From contig NZ_JAGFNS010000035.1 in NCBI RefSeq assembly GCF_017592555.1, positions 1 to 64,000 of the forward strand: DNA of 64,000 nt, read 5' to 3'. The position numbers and the translations under genes are program-made. This DNA is from Actinoplanes flavus (GTDB lineage Bacteria > Actinomycetota > Actinomycetes > Mycobacteriales > Micromonosporaceae). Below, piece after piece: positions 50,019 through 57,874 of this stretch (position 1 is its first letter; each line of letters starts with the position of its first letter). The notes beneath the pieces are model-generated. The model had not been told where the DNA came from. It saw only the letters and a list, made by a program, of their open reading frames with translations, and did no database searches.

Positions 50019-50173
50019 GTGTTTGCAGGTGTGCGTCGTGGGTGTGGCCTCGCTGTGCATCGATTGGCGGTCGATCTTGGACGGTTTGCCACCGGTGTCG
50101 GTGGCTGAGCGATCAAGATCGCGGGGTGTGGCGTGCGGGACGCGTGGTGGTTTGCCTCAACGTGAAGGGATCT

Positions 50174-51145
50174 CTAGCGGAAGGCGTCGATGTTGGTGGA
50201 CAGCCACTCGGAGAAAGTGCGGGGTGGGCGGCCCAGTACTCGTTCCACGTCAGGGCTGATTCGCTGTTCCTCGGGAGTGGGGGCACCGATGATGTCCAGC
50301 GTGCCGTCGACGACCGGTGCGGGCATGAAGGTCAGCATCTGCTCGCGGGCCTCCTCGACCGACTGGTCGATGAAGCGGACCGGCTCGCCCAAGGCGGCCG
50401 CTAGATCTGCTGCTCGCTGGCGGGGGCTGGTCAGCTGCGGGCCCGTCAGGGTGAACACCTGCTGGGTGTGACTTTGATCCTGGAGTGCCGCTGCGGCGAC
50501 CTCGGCGATGTCGCCCGGATGGACCAGCGGTAGGCCGACATCGCCGAAAGGTGATGAGACGGTGCGTGAGGTGCGTACCTGCTCGGCCCAGGCGAGGGTG
50601 TTGGAGGCGAAGCCTCCCGGCCGTAACAGCACCCATTCCAGGCCGGAGGCGCGCACGGTGTCCTCTAGCGCGCGCAGCGGGGCGTGCGACACCGAACCGG
50701 GCCTGGTCCCGGCCGCCTGCGAGGAGAGCGCCACGATCCGGCGGACGCCTCCCGCCCGGACCACGTCGAGGATCGCCGGGATGTCGAGGTGCGCGCCGGC
50801 ACCGGAGACGAGCAGGAAGAACGCCTCCGCTCCGGACACCGCCTCCCGCAGGCTTTCCGGATCGGCGAGGTCGGCGCAATGATGCTCGACCCCGACGGGG
50901 AGTGCGCCGGAAGCGGGTGCTCCGGTGGGGAGTGTTCCGGGGGCAGGTTCGCCGGAAGCGGGTGCTCCGGTGGCAGGTGCTCGGGCGGGGAGTGTTCCGG
51001 TGGCGGGTGCTTCGGTGGGGAGTGGATCGGTGGGGAGGGCTTTCGGTGCGTGTCGGGAGATTGCGTGAACCTTGGCCCCGGCTGCGGCTAGGGCGTGGAT
51101 GAGGGGCCTCCCGACATTGCCGGTGGCTCCGGTGACGGCGTACAT
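50174..51145 (-). CDS. NmrA-like NAD(P)H-binding protein with a Pro/Ala-rich insertion
   Basis: A 323-residue atypical SDR. The nucleotide motif TGATGNVGRPL (TGxTGxxG) is at residues 5-15 and the rest of the fold is normal (HHCADLADPESLREAVSGAEAFFLL, then RRIVALSSQAAG, then LVHPGDIAEVAAAAL). Between beta-2 and beta-3, residues about 36-84 are a low-complexity stretch of Pro, Ala, Thr and Gly that relatives lack. It is encoded by short degenerate DNA repeats. It would stick out as a loop, so the enzyme could still work. Probably a quinone reductase or redox sensor, divergent from an HxlR regulator. Confidence 0.82.
   Translation of the reverse strand: MYAVTGATGNVGRPLIHALAAAGAKVHAISRHAPKALPTDPLPTEAPATGTLPARAPATGAPASGEPAPGTLPTGAPASGALPVGVEHHCADLADPESLREAVSGAEAFFLLVSGAGAHLDIPAILDVVRAGGVRRIVALSSQAAGTRPGSVSHAPLRALEDTVRASGLEWVLLRPGGFASNTLAWAEQVRTSRTVSSPFGDVGLPLVHPGDIAEVAAAALQDQSHTQQVFTLTGPQLTSPRQRAADLAAALGEPVRFIDQSVEEAREQMLTFMPAPVVDGTLDIIGAPTPEEQRISPDVERVLGRPPRTFSEWLSTNIDAFR
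50893..51040 (-). repeat. Degenerate GC-rich repeats inside the NmrA-like gene
   Basis: Irregular units such as GGAAGCGGGTGCTCCGGTGG and GGGGAGTGTTCCGG recur across about 150 bp, in frame, encoding PATGAPASGEPAPGT-like sequence. This resembles the repeat-rich DNA just downstream and suggests local expansion. Confidence 0.7.
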
Positions 51146-51205
51146 GTTCGACTCCCTGTCGTCGATGGGTCAACGCAGGATTGGACGCTACATGCCTGGT
51201 GATAG

Positions 51206-51215
51206 TAGGTACCTA
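51206..51215. promoter_or_regulatory. 10-bp palindrome in the NmrA/HxlR promoter region
   Basis: TAGGTACCTA with GTAC core lies 25 bp before the HxlR start and 60 bp before the NmrA start. HxlR-type regulators often bind GTAC-containing palindromes, so this is the best operator candidate. Confidence 0.45.
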
Positions 51216-51239
51216 GGAGAAAGTGACTACCCTGGGAGG

Positions 51240-51623
51240 ATGCATGGGACCGATCCCGAACAGGCCTGCCCGATCGCTCCGGTGGTCGACATCGTGTTCA
51301 GCCGCTGGACGACGCCGATCCTGTGGGCGCTGCACGAGTTCGGCCGTCAGCGTTTCGTCACGCTGGAACGCCGCATTCCGTCGATCACGCCCAAGGTGTT
51401 GACCCAACGGCTGCGCCAGTTGGAACGCGATGGTCTGATCACCCGGACGTACTATCCGGAGGTGCCGCCCCGGGTGGAGTACGAGATCAGTGATCTGGGC
51501 CGCAGCCTCGGGCCGCTTTTCGCTCACCTGTCGACGTGGGCCTCCGACAATCTTCCGGCGGTGGACGCCGCCCGGGCCGCCTACGACGCCACCGGGTCGA
51601 GATCTCCCAGCGCCGTGTCGTAG
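51240..51623 (+). CDS. HxlR-family transcriptional regulator
   Basis: A 127-residue winged-helix regulator. The hallmarks are C-P-I-A near residue 10 (the redox-type Cys shared by HxlR/QorR proteins), then VDIVFSRWTTPILWALHEFGRQRF, then RIPSITPKVLTQRLRQLERDGLITRTYYPEVPPRVEYEISDLGRSL. These sense electrophiles, quinones or oxidants through the N-terminal Cys and control a divergent oxidoreductase. A GGGAGG ribosome-binding site precedes the ATG. Confidence 0.92.
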   Translation: MHGTDPEQACPIAPVVDIVFSRWTTPILWALHEFGRQRFVTLERRIPSITPKVLTQRLRQLERDGLITRTYYPEVPPRVEYEISDLGRSLGPLFAHLSTWASDNLPAVDAARAAYDATGSRSPSAVS

Positions 51624-51942
51624 CGGGCCGCTATGGAACTGCGTCGAGTCGTCCCTATTCCGCGTGAGCTGGGCCGTGGAAGGGCGTGCCGGATCTCTTG
51701 CCGTTCGGCGTGAGGTCGTGGAAAGGCGCGTCTTGCCGTCGGAGTGAGGTGGGTCGTGGAAGGGCGCGTCGGGTGTCTTCCCGTCCGGCGTTTGCTGGTC
51801 GTTGGGGTCGGGGAGGCCGGTGGGCGCTTCGGGAAGGCCGGGACGGATTGGCGCTCTGGTGGGGGCCGATCTGACGCGGCAGGCGTGGCTTCGTTGCTGG
51901 CGGGATGGTGTGGGAGGGGGAGATCGGTGTGATCCGTATCGG
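51624..51942. repeat. 319-bp gene-free stretch with degenerate repeats
   Basis: Three loose copies of a roughly 40-bp unit centred on CGTGGAAGGGCG are visible between about 51670 and 51790. Open frames here are built from the repeats on both strands and show no family. No hairpin terminator was found by eye. Confidence 0.45.
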
Positions 51943-52578
51943 TCATCCGTAGTGGGAGTGGACGGCCGGCTGGCCGGTGTAGTTGGGGCCGGCGTGATCG
52001 TCCGCGCCGAGGTAGGCATACGGCAGGGCGAGTTCGCGAGGGCCGGTGCAACTGATCCGGTGACGGAGGGCGTCGTACTCGATCCCGGCTTTCCGCAGCA
52101 GTGTGGTCAGCCGCCGGCCGGCGGGTCGGCCGTTGGACGTCCGGACGCTGGTCAGGTCCAGGCCGGCGACGAACCGTCCGCTCGGGTTCAACCATGTCAG
52201 GACACGCTGGAGAACCCCGAGCTTGTCCCCGACGTAGTGCAGGCCGTGCACGCAGGTGATCAGGTCGAACGTCCGGTCCGGGGTCCACGTCTCGACCGGC
52301 GCGGCGATCAGTTCCGGTCCGTCGCCTGGGGCGAACGCGTCGACCAGGTCGACACCGACCAGCGTGGCCGTGTCCAGGCGGGCGGCGGCCCGGATCAGCG
52401 CCCGTCCACTGCCGCAGCACAGGTCGAGCCAGGAACGCTTCGTGCCGGCCAGCAGTTCCACCGGATCGAACCCGAGCACCTTGGCGTAACTGTTCACCCC
52501 GGACAGTTGCCGTTCCCGGTTCATCGCGTTGTTCGCGACCACCGAAGACGCGTGCAGGGCCTGATCGTCGAGCAGCAT
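51943..52578 (-). CDS. Class I SAM-dependent methyltransferase
   Basis: A 211-residue methyltransferase. Motif I is WLDLCCGSGRAL near residue 52, followed by an acidic VGVDLVD (post-I) and FDLITCVHGLHYV (motif II/III). The C-terminal ALPYAYLGADDHAGPNYTG completes the fold. Substrate unknown. The ATG at 52578 was chosen over a TTG at 52590. It follows the GGDEF-EAL gene by 29 bp on the same strand and may be cotranscribed. Confidence 0.82.
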   Translation of the reverse strand: MLLDDQALHASSVVANNAMNRERQLSGVNSYAKVLGFDPVELLAGTKRSWLDLCCGSGRALIRAAARLDTATLVGVDLVDAFAPGDGPELIAAPVETWTPDRTFDLITCVHGLHYVGDKLGVLQRVLTWLNPSGRFVAGLDLTSVRTSNGRPAGRRLTTLLRKAGIEYDALRHRISCTGPRELALPYAYLGADDHAGPNYTGQPAVHSHYG

Positions 52579-52607
52579 GCGCCTACGCAATCACACCGGT
52601 GCGAGCC

Positions 52608-54830
52608 TCAGGCGGCGACCCGGTTCTGCTGGGCGGCGAGCATCTCGTCGATGGCCTCGGCGGGCAGCGGCCGGGCGAAGTGGAAGCCCTGCGCCTGACG
52701 GTAGCCCAGCTCGTACAGTCGCTGGGCCTGCTCGACGGTCTCGACGCCCTCAGCCACCGTGCGCAGCCCCATGGTCTCGGCGATGCCGGTCAGCGCGATC
52801 GCGATCGCCTCCTGCTGCGGGCTGCCGCCCAGGCCGTCGACGAACGACTTGTCGACCTTGATGGCGTCGACCGGGCAGGTGCGCAGCAGGCCCAGCGACG
52901 AGTGGCCGGTGCCGAAGTCGTCCAGGGCGATGGCGACACCCAGGTCGGAGAGCGCGGTGACGCTGGCCAGGGCTCGGCCGCCACCGAACACGGCGGTCTC
53001 GGTGATCTCGACGGTGAGCTGCCGGGCCGGCAGGCCGTGCCGGGCCAGGGCGGCCGCCACGATCTCCGGCAGCGCCGGGTCGAGCAGTTGGCGGGCGGAC
53101 ACGTTGACGGCGACCGAGCGCAGCGCGTCCGGCCCGTGCCGGCGCCGCCACTCGGCGGCCTGCGCGCACACGGTGTCCAGGATCCAGGCGCCGAGTTCGA
53201 CGATGAGGCCGGTGTCCTCGGCGACGGGGATGAATCCGGCCGGCGGGACGTCGCCCCACCGAACCAGCGATTCCACGCCGATCAGGCGGCCGTCGGGCAG
53301 GTTCACGATCGGCTGGTAGAGCAGGTGGAACTCGCCCGCGGCCAGGCCCCGGCGCAGGTCGGCGGCGACGGTCGCCCGGCGGCTGAGCTGCCGTTCCAGG
53401 GTGGCGTCGTAGCGGACCACCCGGCCGCCGGCGCCGGCCATCGCCTCGCGCAGCGCCAGTTCGGCCCGCCGGTACGAGTCGGGCGCGTCGGCGGTGTCGC
53501 CGTCGGTGAGCCCGATGGAGACGTCGACGAGCAGTTCGTGACCGGCGGCGGACAGCGGCTCGGCGCTGGCCGCGAGCAGCCGGTCGACGGTGCCGGGCGC
53601 GGCGGTCAGCAGCAGGCCGAACTCGTCGCCGCCGAGCCGGGCCACCACGGCGTGGCGGCCGGCCAGGGCGGTGAGACGTTCGGCGTACGCGGTGAGCAGC
53701 GCGTCGCCGGCGGCCGGTCCGAGGCCGTCGTTGATCGCCCGGAACTCCTTGAGGTCGATCAGTACCACGGTGTGCGGTTCGGTGGTGGACGCGACGGCCG
53801 CGGTGAAGTAGCGGCGGCTGAACAGGCCGGTCAGCTCGTCGTGCATGGCCTGCCGGGCGACGGTGTCGAGCAGGCTGTTGTTCTCGGCGAGCGCGATCGC
53901 CTGCCGGGCCACGACGAGCAGCAGCAGCATGGTGGTGCCGGCCACCTGGACGGTGCTCAGGTGCCCGGTGCGCAGGAAGACGGTGGCGACCAGGAGGCTG
54001 ATCAGGCCGGAGGCGACCAGTGGCACCGCGCTGCCGCGCCGGCCGGCCGACGGGTGGGCGATCCGGGAGGAACCGCCGGCGGCCAGCCGCCGGTGCTGAG
54101 CGTGTGCGGCGAGCGTGCCGCACAGGCCGACGAACGGCAGTACGGCGGCGCTGCCGTTGAGGTGCGGCCAGGGACGCAGCGCGGTCATCAGCAGGGTGGA
54201 CAGCGGTCCGGCGAGCCCGATCGGGGCCAGCCACCAGAGCGCGGCCCGGGGGATCGGGCTACGCCGCGCTGTCATGATCTTGACGACGACCACGGCGCCG
54301 GCCACCGCGATCGCGATCATGGCGATGTTCAGCCACCAGGCCGATTCGCTGACCCCGAACCGGTTCATGAACCAGCCGATGTACTGCGACGTGGCGATGC
54401 CGCCGGTCACCACCACCACGGCGACGTCGAGCACCGCGGTGAGCAGTTGACGCCAGGTACGCCCGCCGGCCGGCAACCGCAGCAGGGCCGTGATCGCCAG
54501 GATGGTGCCCACCACGTACAGGCAGAGGGTGCGTGTGCCGATCGGCGGCATCCCGGACCAGGGCAGGGTGACGACGTCGAGGGTCTGGCTGATCCCGGCC
54601 AGCAGCACGAAACCCATGGCGACGGCCACCCGCCGCCAGAAGGCGCGCAGGTCGCCGCCGGTGCGGACCGCGGCGCCGCGGAAGGCGGCGACCGCGGCCG
54701 CGAGCCCGGCCACGGCCGGGACCCACACCAGCAGCACCGGGTACGCGCCCCGGGTTCCGGCGAGTACGAGCACGACTTCGGCGACGGCCATCGACACGGC
54801 GAACGGCGTCAACCATCCAGGTCGAGCCAC
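52608..54830 (-). CDS. Membrane GGDEF-EAL cyclic-di-GMP enzyme
   Basis: About 740 residues. The N-terminal 320 residues hold about eight or nine TM helices of an unassigned sensor. The GGDEF domain has LGGDEFGLLL at residues 399-408, intact for diguanylate cyclase activity. The EAL domain carries ESLVRW near 520 (Ala to Ser in the signature, Glu kept), DDFGTGHSS, KVDKSFVDGL and AEGVETVEQ, so phosphodiesterase residues look mostly intact. It probably makes and breaks c-di-GMP. The GTG at 54830 follows a GGGGAGG ribosome-binding site; longer starts exist upstream. Confidence 0.9.
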   Translation of the reverse strand: MARPGWLTPFAVSMAVAEVVLVLAGTRGAYPVLLVWVPAVAGLAAAVAAFRGAAVRTGGDLRAFWRRVAVAMGFVLLAGISQTLDVVTLPWSGMPPIGTRTLCLYVVGTILAITALLRLPAGGRTWRQLLTAVLDVAVVVVTGGIATSQYIGWFMNRFGVSESAWWLNIAMIAIAVAGAVVVVKIMTARRSPIPRAALWWLAPIGLAGPLSTLLMTALRPWPHLNGSAAVLPFVGLCGTLAAHAQHRRLAAGGSSRIAHPSAGRRGSAVPLVASGLISLLVATVFLRTGHLSTVQVAGTTMLLLLVVARQAIALAENNSLLDTVARQAMHDELTGLFSRRYFTAAVASTTEPHTVVLIDLKEFRAINDGLGPAAGDALLTAYAERLTALAGRHAVVARLGGDEFGLLLTAAPGTVDRLLAASAEPLSAAGHELLVDVSIGLTDGDTADAPDSYRRAELALREAMAGAGGRVVRYDATLERQLSRRATVAADLRRGLAAGEFHLLYQPIVNLPDGRLIGVESLVRWGDVPPAGFIPVAEDTGLIVELGAWILDTVCAQAAEWRRRHGPDALRSVAVNVSARQLLDPALPEIVAAALARHGLPARQLTVEITETAVFGGGRALASVTALSDLGVAIALDDFGTGHSSLGLLRTCPVDAIKVDKSFVDGLGGSPQQEAIAIALTGIAETMGLRTVAEGVETVEQAQRLYELGYRQAQGFHFARPLPAEAIDEMLAAQQNRVAA

Positions 54831-54906
54831 CTGGCCTCCCCTCACCTCGGTCGGTCCGACGTATCGCACGATCGGCGCGCGCCGGGGCGAGTTGAGGGTG
54901 GTGGGG

Positions 54907-55731
54907 CTAACGTGCGAGCAGGTCCCGCAGCGTCTGCTCCAGCTCGGTGACGCAGGGCACCCGGCGGTCGCCGCACGGCCGCAGAATGCCCCGGTTGTCG
55001 GCGTCGTACAGGGCGGCCAGCTCGGACGCGAGGGCCGGGGGCAGGCCGGCGTCGGCCAGGGCGCCGAGCCACGCGGGCTGCGGGACGGTGACCACGGTGA
55101 GCTCCCGGCCGAGCAGTTTGCCCAGGATCTCGGCGACCTGCCGCTCGGTGTAGGCGGGCGCCTCCAGGTCGACGGTCTCGCTCGCCGCGGGCGGGGCGAG
55201 CAGTGCCCGTGCGGCGGCCGCGCCCACGTCGACGGTCGCGACCATCGGCAGCGGCACGTCCGCCGAGTCGGCGAAGACCGGGTAGACGCCCGACTCGACG
55301 GCCCCGGTCTCCAGGGCCTTCTCCTGGAAGTGCGGCGACCGGATCGCGGTGAGCCGCGCGCCGGTCGCGTGCAGCGCCCGCTCCAGGTCGTGCAGCCAGC
55401 GGATCGGGCCGGTGCCGTCGGGCAGGTCGGCGCCGATCGACGACAGCATCACCACGTGCGGCACGCCACTGTCGGCTACCGCTCCGGCGATCGCCTCGAT
55501 CATGGTGGGCTCGGCGCCGCCGGTGAACGGCAGCATCACGAATGCCCCGCGGCAACCGGAGAACGCGGTGCTCAGACCCGTACGATCGGAAAGATCCGCA
55601 ACCGCGACGTCTCCGCCGGGGTGGGCCGACGCGGGGTTGCGGACGACGGCCCGGACCGGCGCGCCCGCGGCGAGAAGCGCTTGTGCGGCCGCGCCGCCGA
55701 CGCGGCCGGTGATCCCGGTGACAGCGAACAT
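54907..55731 (-). CDS. NmrA/YtfG-like NAD(P)H-binding oxidoreductase
   Basis: A 274-residue atypical SDR. TGITGRVGG near residue 5, VADLSDRTGL, FVMLPF, PHVVMLSSIGAD and ERALHATGARLTAIRSPHFQE are all in place, as is the C-terminal EILGKLLGRELTVV segment of the NmrA family. It probably reduces quinones or acts as an NADPH sensor. It lies divergent to an AraC regulator across 102 bp. Unlike the other NmrA-like protein in this window it has no insertion after beta-2, so it serves as an internal comparison. Confidence 0.85.
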   Translation of the reverse strand: MFAVTGITGRVGGAAAQALLAAGAPVRAVVRNPASAHPGGDVAVADLSDRTGLSTAFSGCRGAFVMLPFTGGAEPTMIEAIAGAVADSGVPHVVMLSSIGADLPDGTGPIRWLHDLERALHATGARLTAIRSPHFQEKALETGAVESGVYPVFADSADVPLPMVATVDVGAAAARALLAPPAASETVDLEAPAYTERQVAEILGKLLGRELTVVTVPQPAWLGALADAGLPPALASELAALYDADNRGILRPCGDRRVPCVTELEQTLRDLLAR

Positions 55732-55833
55732 GTGTGCCTCCCTCGATTGGTGATGACAGTCTTTCGGCGAAGAGTGAGACGATCCATGTTCGGTGGGCTC
55801 GTTCGCATGTCTGAGCGTCTACGCTGCGTCCTC

Positions 55834-56766
55834 ATGGATCCGCTGGGAGATCTCCTCGACGGGGTACGGGCGCACACCGCCGCCTTCTGCCAGGCCACTC
55901 TCGACCCGCCGTGGGGGCTGCGGATCGTCGACCGGGCGCCGCTGGCCCTGGCCGCCCCGCTGCGCGGACAGGCGTGGGTGGTGCCGGACGAGGGCGAACC
56001 GACACTGCTGCGGACCGGGGACGTGGCGATCGTGCAGGGCCCGGAGCCGTACACGGTGGCCGACGATCCCGGCACGCGTCCGGATGTCTTCGTGCACCCG
56101 GAGAACCGCCTGATGACCGCCGACGGCTGCGACATCACCGCGGACACCAAGACGCGTACCCTGGCGGCCCGGCTCGGCGGCCCCGACGACGGCGCGACGC
56201 TGCTGGCCAGCGGCACCTACCAGGTGTCCGGTTCGGTCAGCGGCCGCCTGCTGGCCGCGCTGCCGCGAGTCGTGCACGTGGAGCGCGAACACGTCCAGTC
56301 GTCGATCATGGACCTGCTCTCCGCCGAGGTGGAACGGGACGAACCGGGTCAACAGGTGGTGCTCGACCGGCTGCTCGACCTGGCGCTGGTCGCCGCGCTG
56401 CGGGGCTGGTTCGCGCGCCCGGCCGCCGACCCGCCCGGCTGGTACCGCGCGCACGGCGATCCGCTGGTCGGCACGGCGCTGCGGATCATGCACGAGGATC
56501 CGGCCCGGTCGTGGACGGTCGCGTCGCTGGCGGCCGCCACCGGTGCGTCCCGGGCGGCGTTCGCGCGCCGGTTCACCACGCTGGTCGGGCAGCCGCCGAT
56601 GACCTATCTGACGCAGTGGCGGCTGGATCTGGCCGCCGGGGCGCTGCGGGACACCGACGCGACGATCGCCTCGATCGCCCGGCAGGTGGGGTACGCGAAC
56701 GCGTTCGCCCTGACCGTCGCGTTCAAGCGGGAACGCGGTTCCACGCCGCAGCAGTTCCGGCGTTAG
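55834..56766 (+). CDS. AraC-family regulator with cupin N-domain (AraC_binding/cupin_6)
   Basis: A 310-residue regulator. The N-terminal cupin_6 domain runs MDPLGDLLDGVRAHTAAFCQ, then PLRGQAWVV, then GDVAIVQGP. The C-terminal double HTH is WTVASLAAATGASRAAFARRF, then MTYLTQWRLDLAAGALRDTDATIASIARQVGYANAFALTVAFKRE. It probably controls the divergent NmrA-like gene. The ATG at 55834 matches the conserved start; an ATG at 55807 is possible. Confidence 0.9.
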   Translation: MDPLGDLLDGVRAHTAAFCQATLDPPWGLRIVDRAPLALAAPLRGQAWVVPDEGEPTLLRTGDVAIVQGPEPYTVADDPGTRPDVFVHPENRLMTADGCDITADTKTRTLAARLGGPDDGATLLASGTYQVSGSVSGRLLAALPRVVHVEREHVQSSIMDLLSAEVERDEPGQQVVLDRLLDLALVAALRGWFARPAADPPGWYRAHGDPLVGTALRIMHEDPARSWTVASLAAATGASRAAFARRFTTLVGQPPMTYLTQWRLDLAAGALRDTDATIASIARQVGYANAFALTVAFKRERGSTPQQFRR

Positions 56767-56956
56767 CCCGCGGCGCGGCCAGCGTCTCACGCACCAGCGC
56801 CGGCGTGCGCCCGCTGGTCGTGCGCTCCGCGCCGACCGTCCACCGAGCCGGCGAAACGGCCGGGCCACGCGGGTGGCGTCCTCGACCGCCGCCACTGTTC
56901 GAGGTGCGGAACGCGACGGAGCCGGTGCCGCCGGCAAACGGCACCGGCCCGCCGGG

Positions 56957-57592
56957 TCAGTGGGCGACCGGGCAACCGCCGGTCAGCTTGCTGAGGAACT
57001 GGTTGGGGTCGTAGTAGTGCTCGACCTCCAGCAGCTTGAGGTCGTCGTCGACCTTGGCGACGCTCAGGCCGTACATCTCGATGGTCTTGCCGTTGGGCTG
57101 GTGGCCGTGGTACTCGCCGTCGAAGGAGCCCCAGTGCCGCCACTTGAAGGTGACCACCGGCGGCGGGCTGAGGACCTCGAGGACCTCCCAGTAGAAGCCG
57201 TTCGGGAACGCGCCGTGGAAGACGTCGTGCTGGCCGTCGAACGACTCCGGCTTGTAGAACGGGCTGTCGCCGACCAGCACGTTGTAGCTGCCGGTGTCGG
57301 CGATGTCCTGCGCGGACGCCCACGGGCCGCCGTTGACGTTGGTGCGGAAGTGTTCGGTCACCATCGAGACCCAGGTGGACGGGTCCTTCTTGTGCGAGAC
57401 CTCCATTTCGAAGACCTGCACGATCGATTCGACGATCGCCTCCAGGGAGCCGGGGGCGTGCTCGGTGGTCCGCTGGCCGGGCATCACGGTGTGCGACAGG
57501 TGGTAGTCGGGGGTGCCGTGGCGCCACTCGGCCTGGTCGGCGGCCTCGATCACGGCGGTGCGGCCCTGCAGCCACAACGGGGTCTCAGACAA
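56957..57592 (-). CDS. SnoaL/NTF2-like small enzyme (ester-cyclase type)
   Basis: A 211-residue protein with the alpha+beta barrel layout of a SnoaL-like or NTF2-like fold: a SLEAIVESIVQVFEMEVSHK helix, then DGQHDVFHGAFPNGFYWEVLEVLSPPPVVTFKWRHWGSFDGEYHG with conserved aromatic and Asp/His residues, then IEMYGLSVAKVDDDLKLLEVEHYYDP. Such proteins cyclise esters or bind small ligands; the specific role is unknown. It is separate from its neighbours and preceded by a 282-bp AT-richer gap. Confidence 0.7.
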   Translation of the reverse strand: MSETPLWLQGRTAVIEAADQAEWRHGTPDYHLSHTVMPGQRTTEHAPGSLEAIVESIVQVFEMEVSHKKDPSTWVSMVTEHFRTNVNGGPWASAQDIADTGSYNVLVGDSPFYKPESFDGQHDVFHGAFPNGFYWEVLEVLSPPPVVTFKWRHWGSFDGEYHGHQPNGKTIEMYGLSVAKVDDDLKLLEVEHYYDPNQFLSKLTGGCPVAH

Positions 57593-57707
57593 CGTCCGGT
57601 GTCCTTCCAGAATGAGGGGCAGGGGGCTTCGACGTGTTGCGCTCTGATTACCCCCCGTAGTTCAAAGCGTTGATCACGATATCCACGTAGGACCGGCGGC
57701 AAAAGAC

Positions 57708-57750
57708 CTCATCGGTTAACACCTATTTGCATAACGACTCATCTATTAAC
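57708..57750. promoter_or_regulatory. 13-bp direct repeat in an AT-rich intergenic island
   Basis: CTCATCGGTTAAC (57708-57720) and CTCATCTATTAAC (57738-57750) match 11 of 13 bases, 30 bp apart (near three helical turns). The surrounding 57650-57780 is distinctly AT-rich for this genome, so it probably holds promoters for the SnoaL-like and FAD-dependent genes. Confidence 0.35.
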
Positions 57751-57874
57751 GAACGGCAAAGCGTCGATTCCATTGTCAATAATCGCCGGGCGGCGCGCCG
57801 AGGGATAGCCTACTAAGTCAATGGGAGATGTGGTTAGCTGGGAGCAGGTCGGATCCCACCGGGAGGACGTTCAC

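Noticed and set aside
48549-50060. Minus-strand open frame rich in Pro, Asn and Thr repeats
   Set aside because: It covers the XRE gene and the G-rich arrays; the Pro-rich segments are translations of the tandem repeats.
49608-50108. Plus-strand repeats that translate to GRWLGWKVARLEG-type sequence
   Set aside because: Repeat translation with no ribosome site, no family and no conserved end; treated as non-coding.
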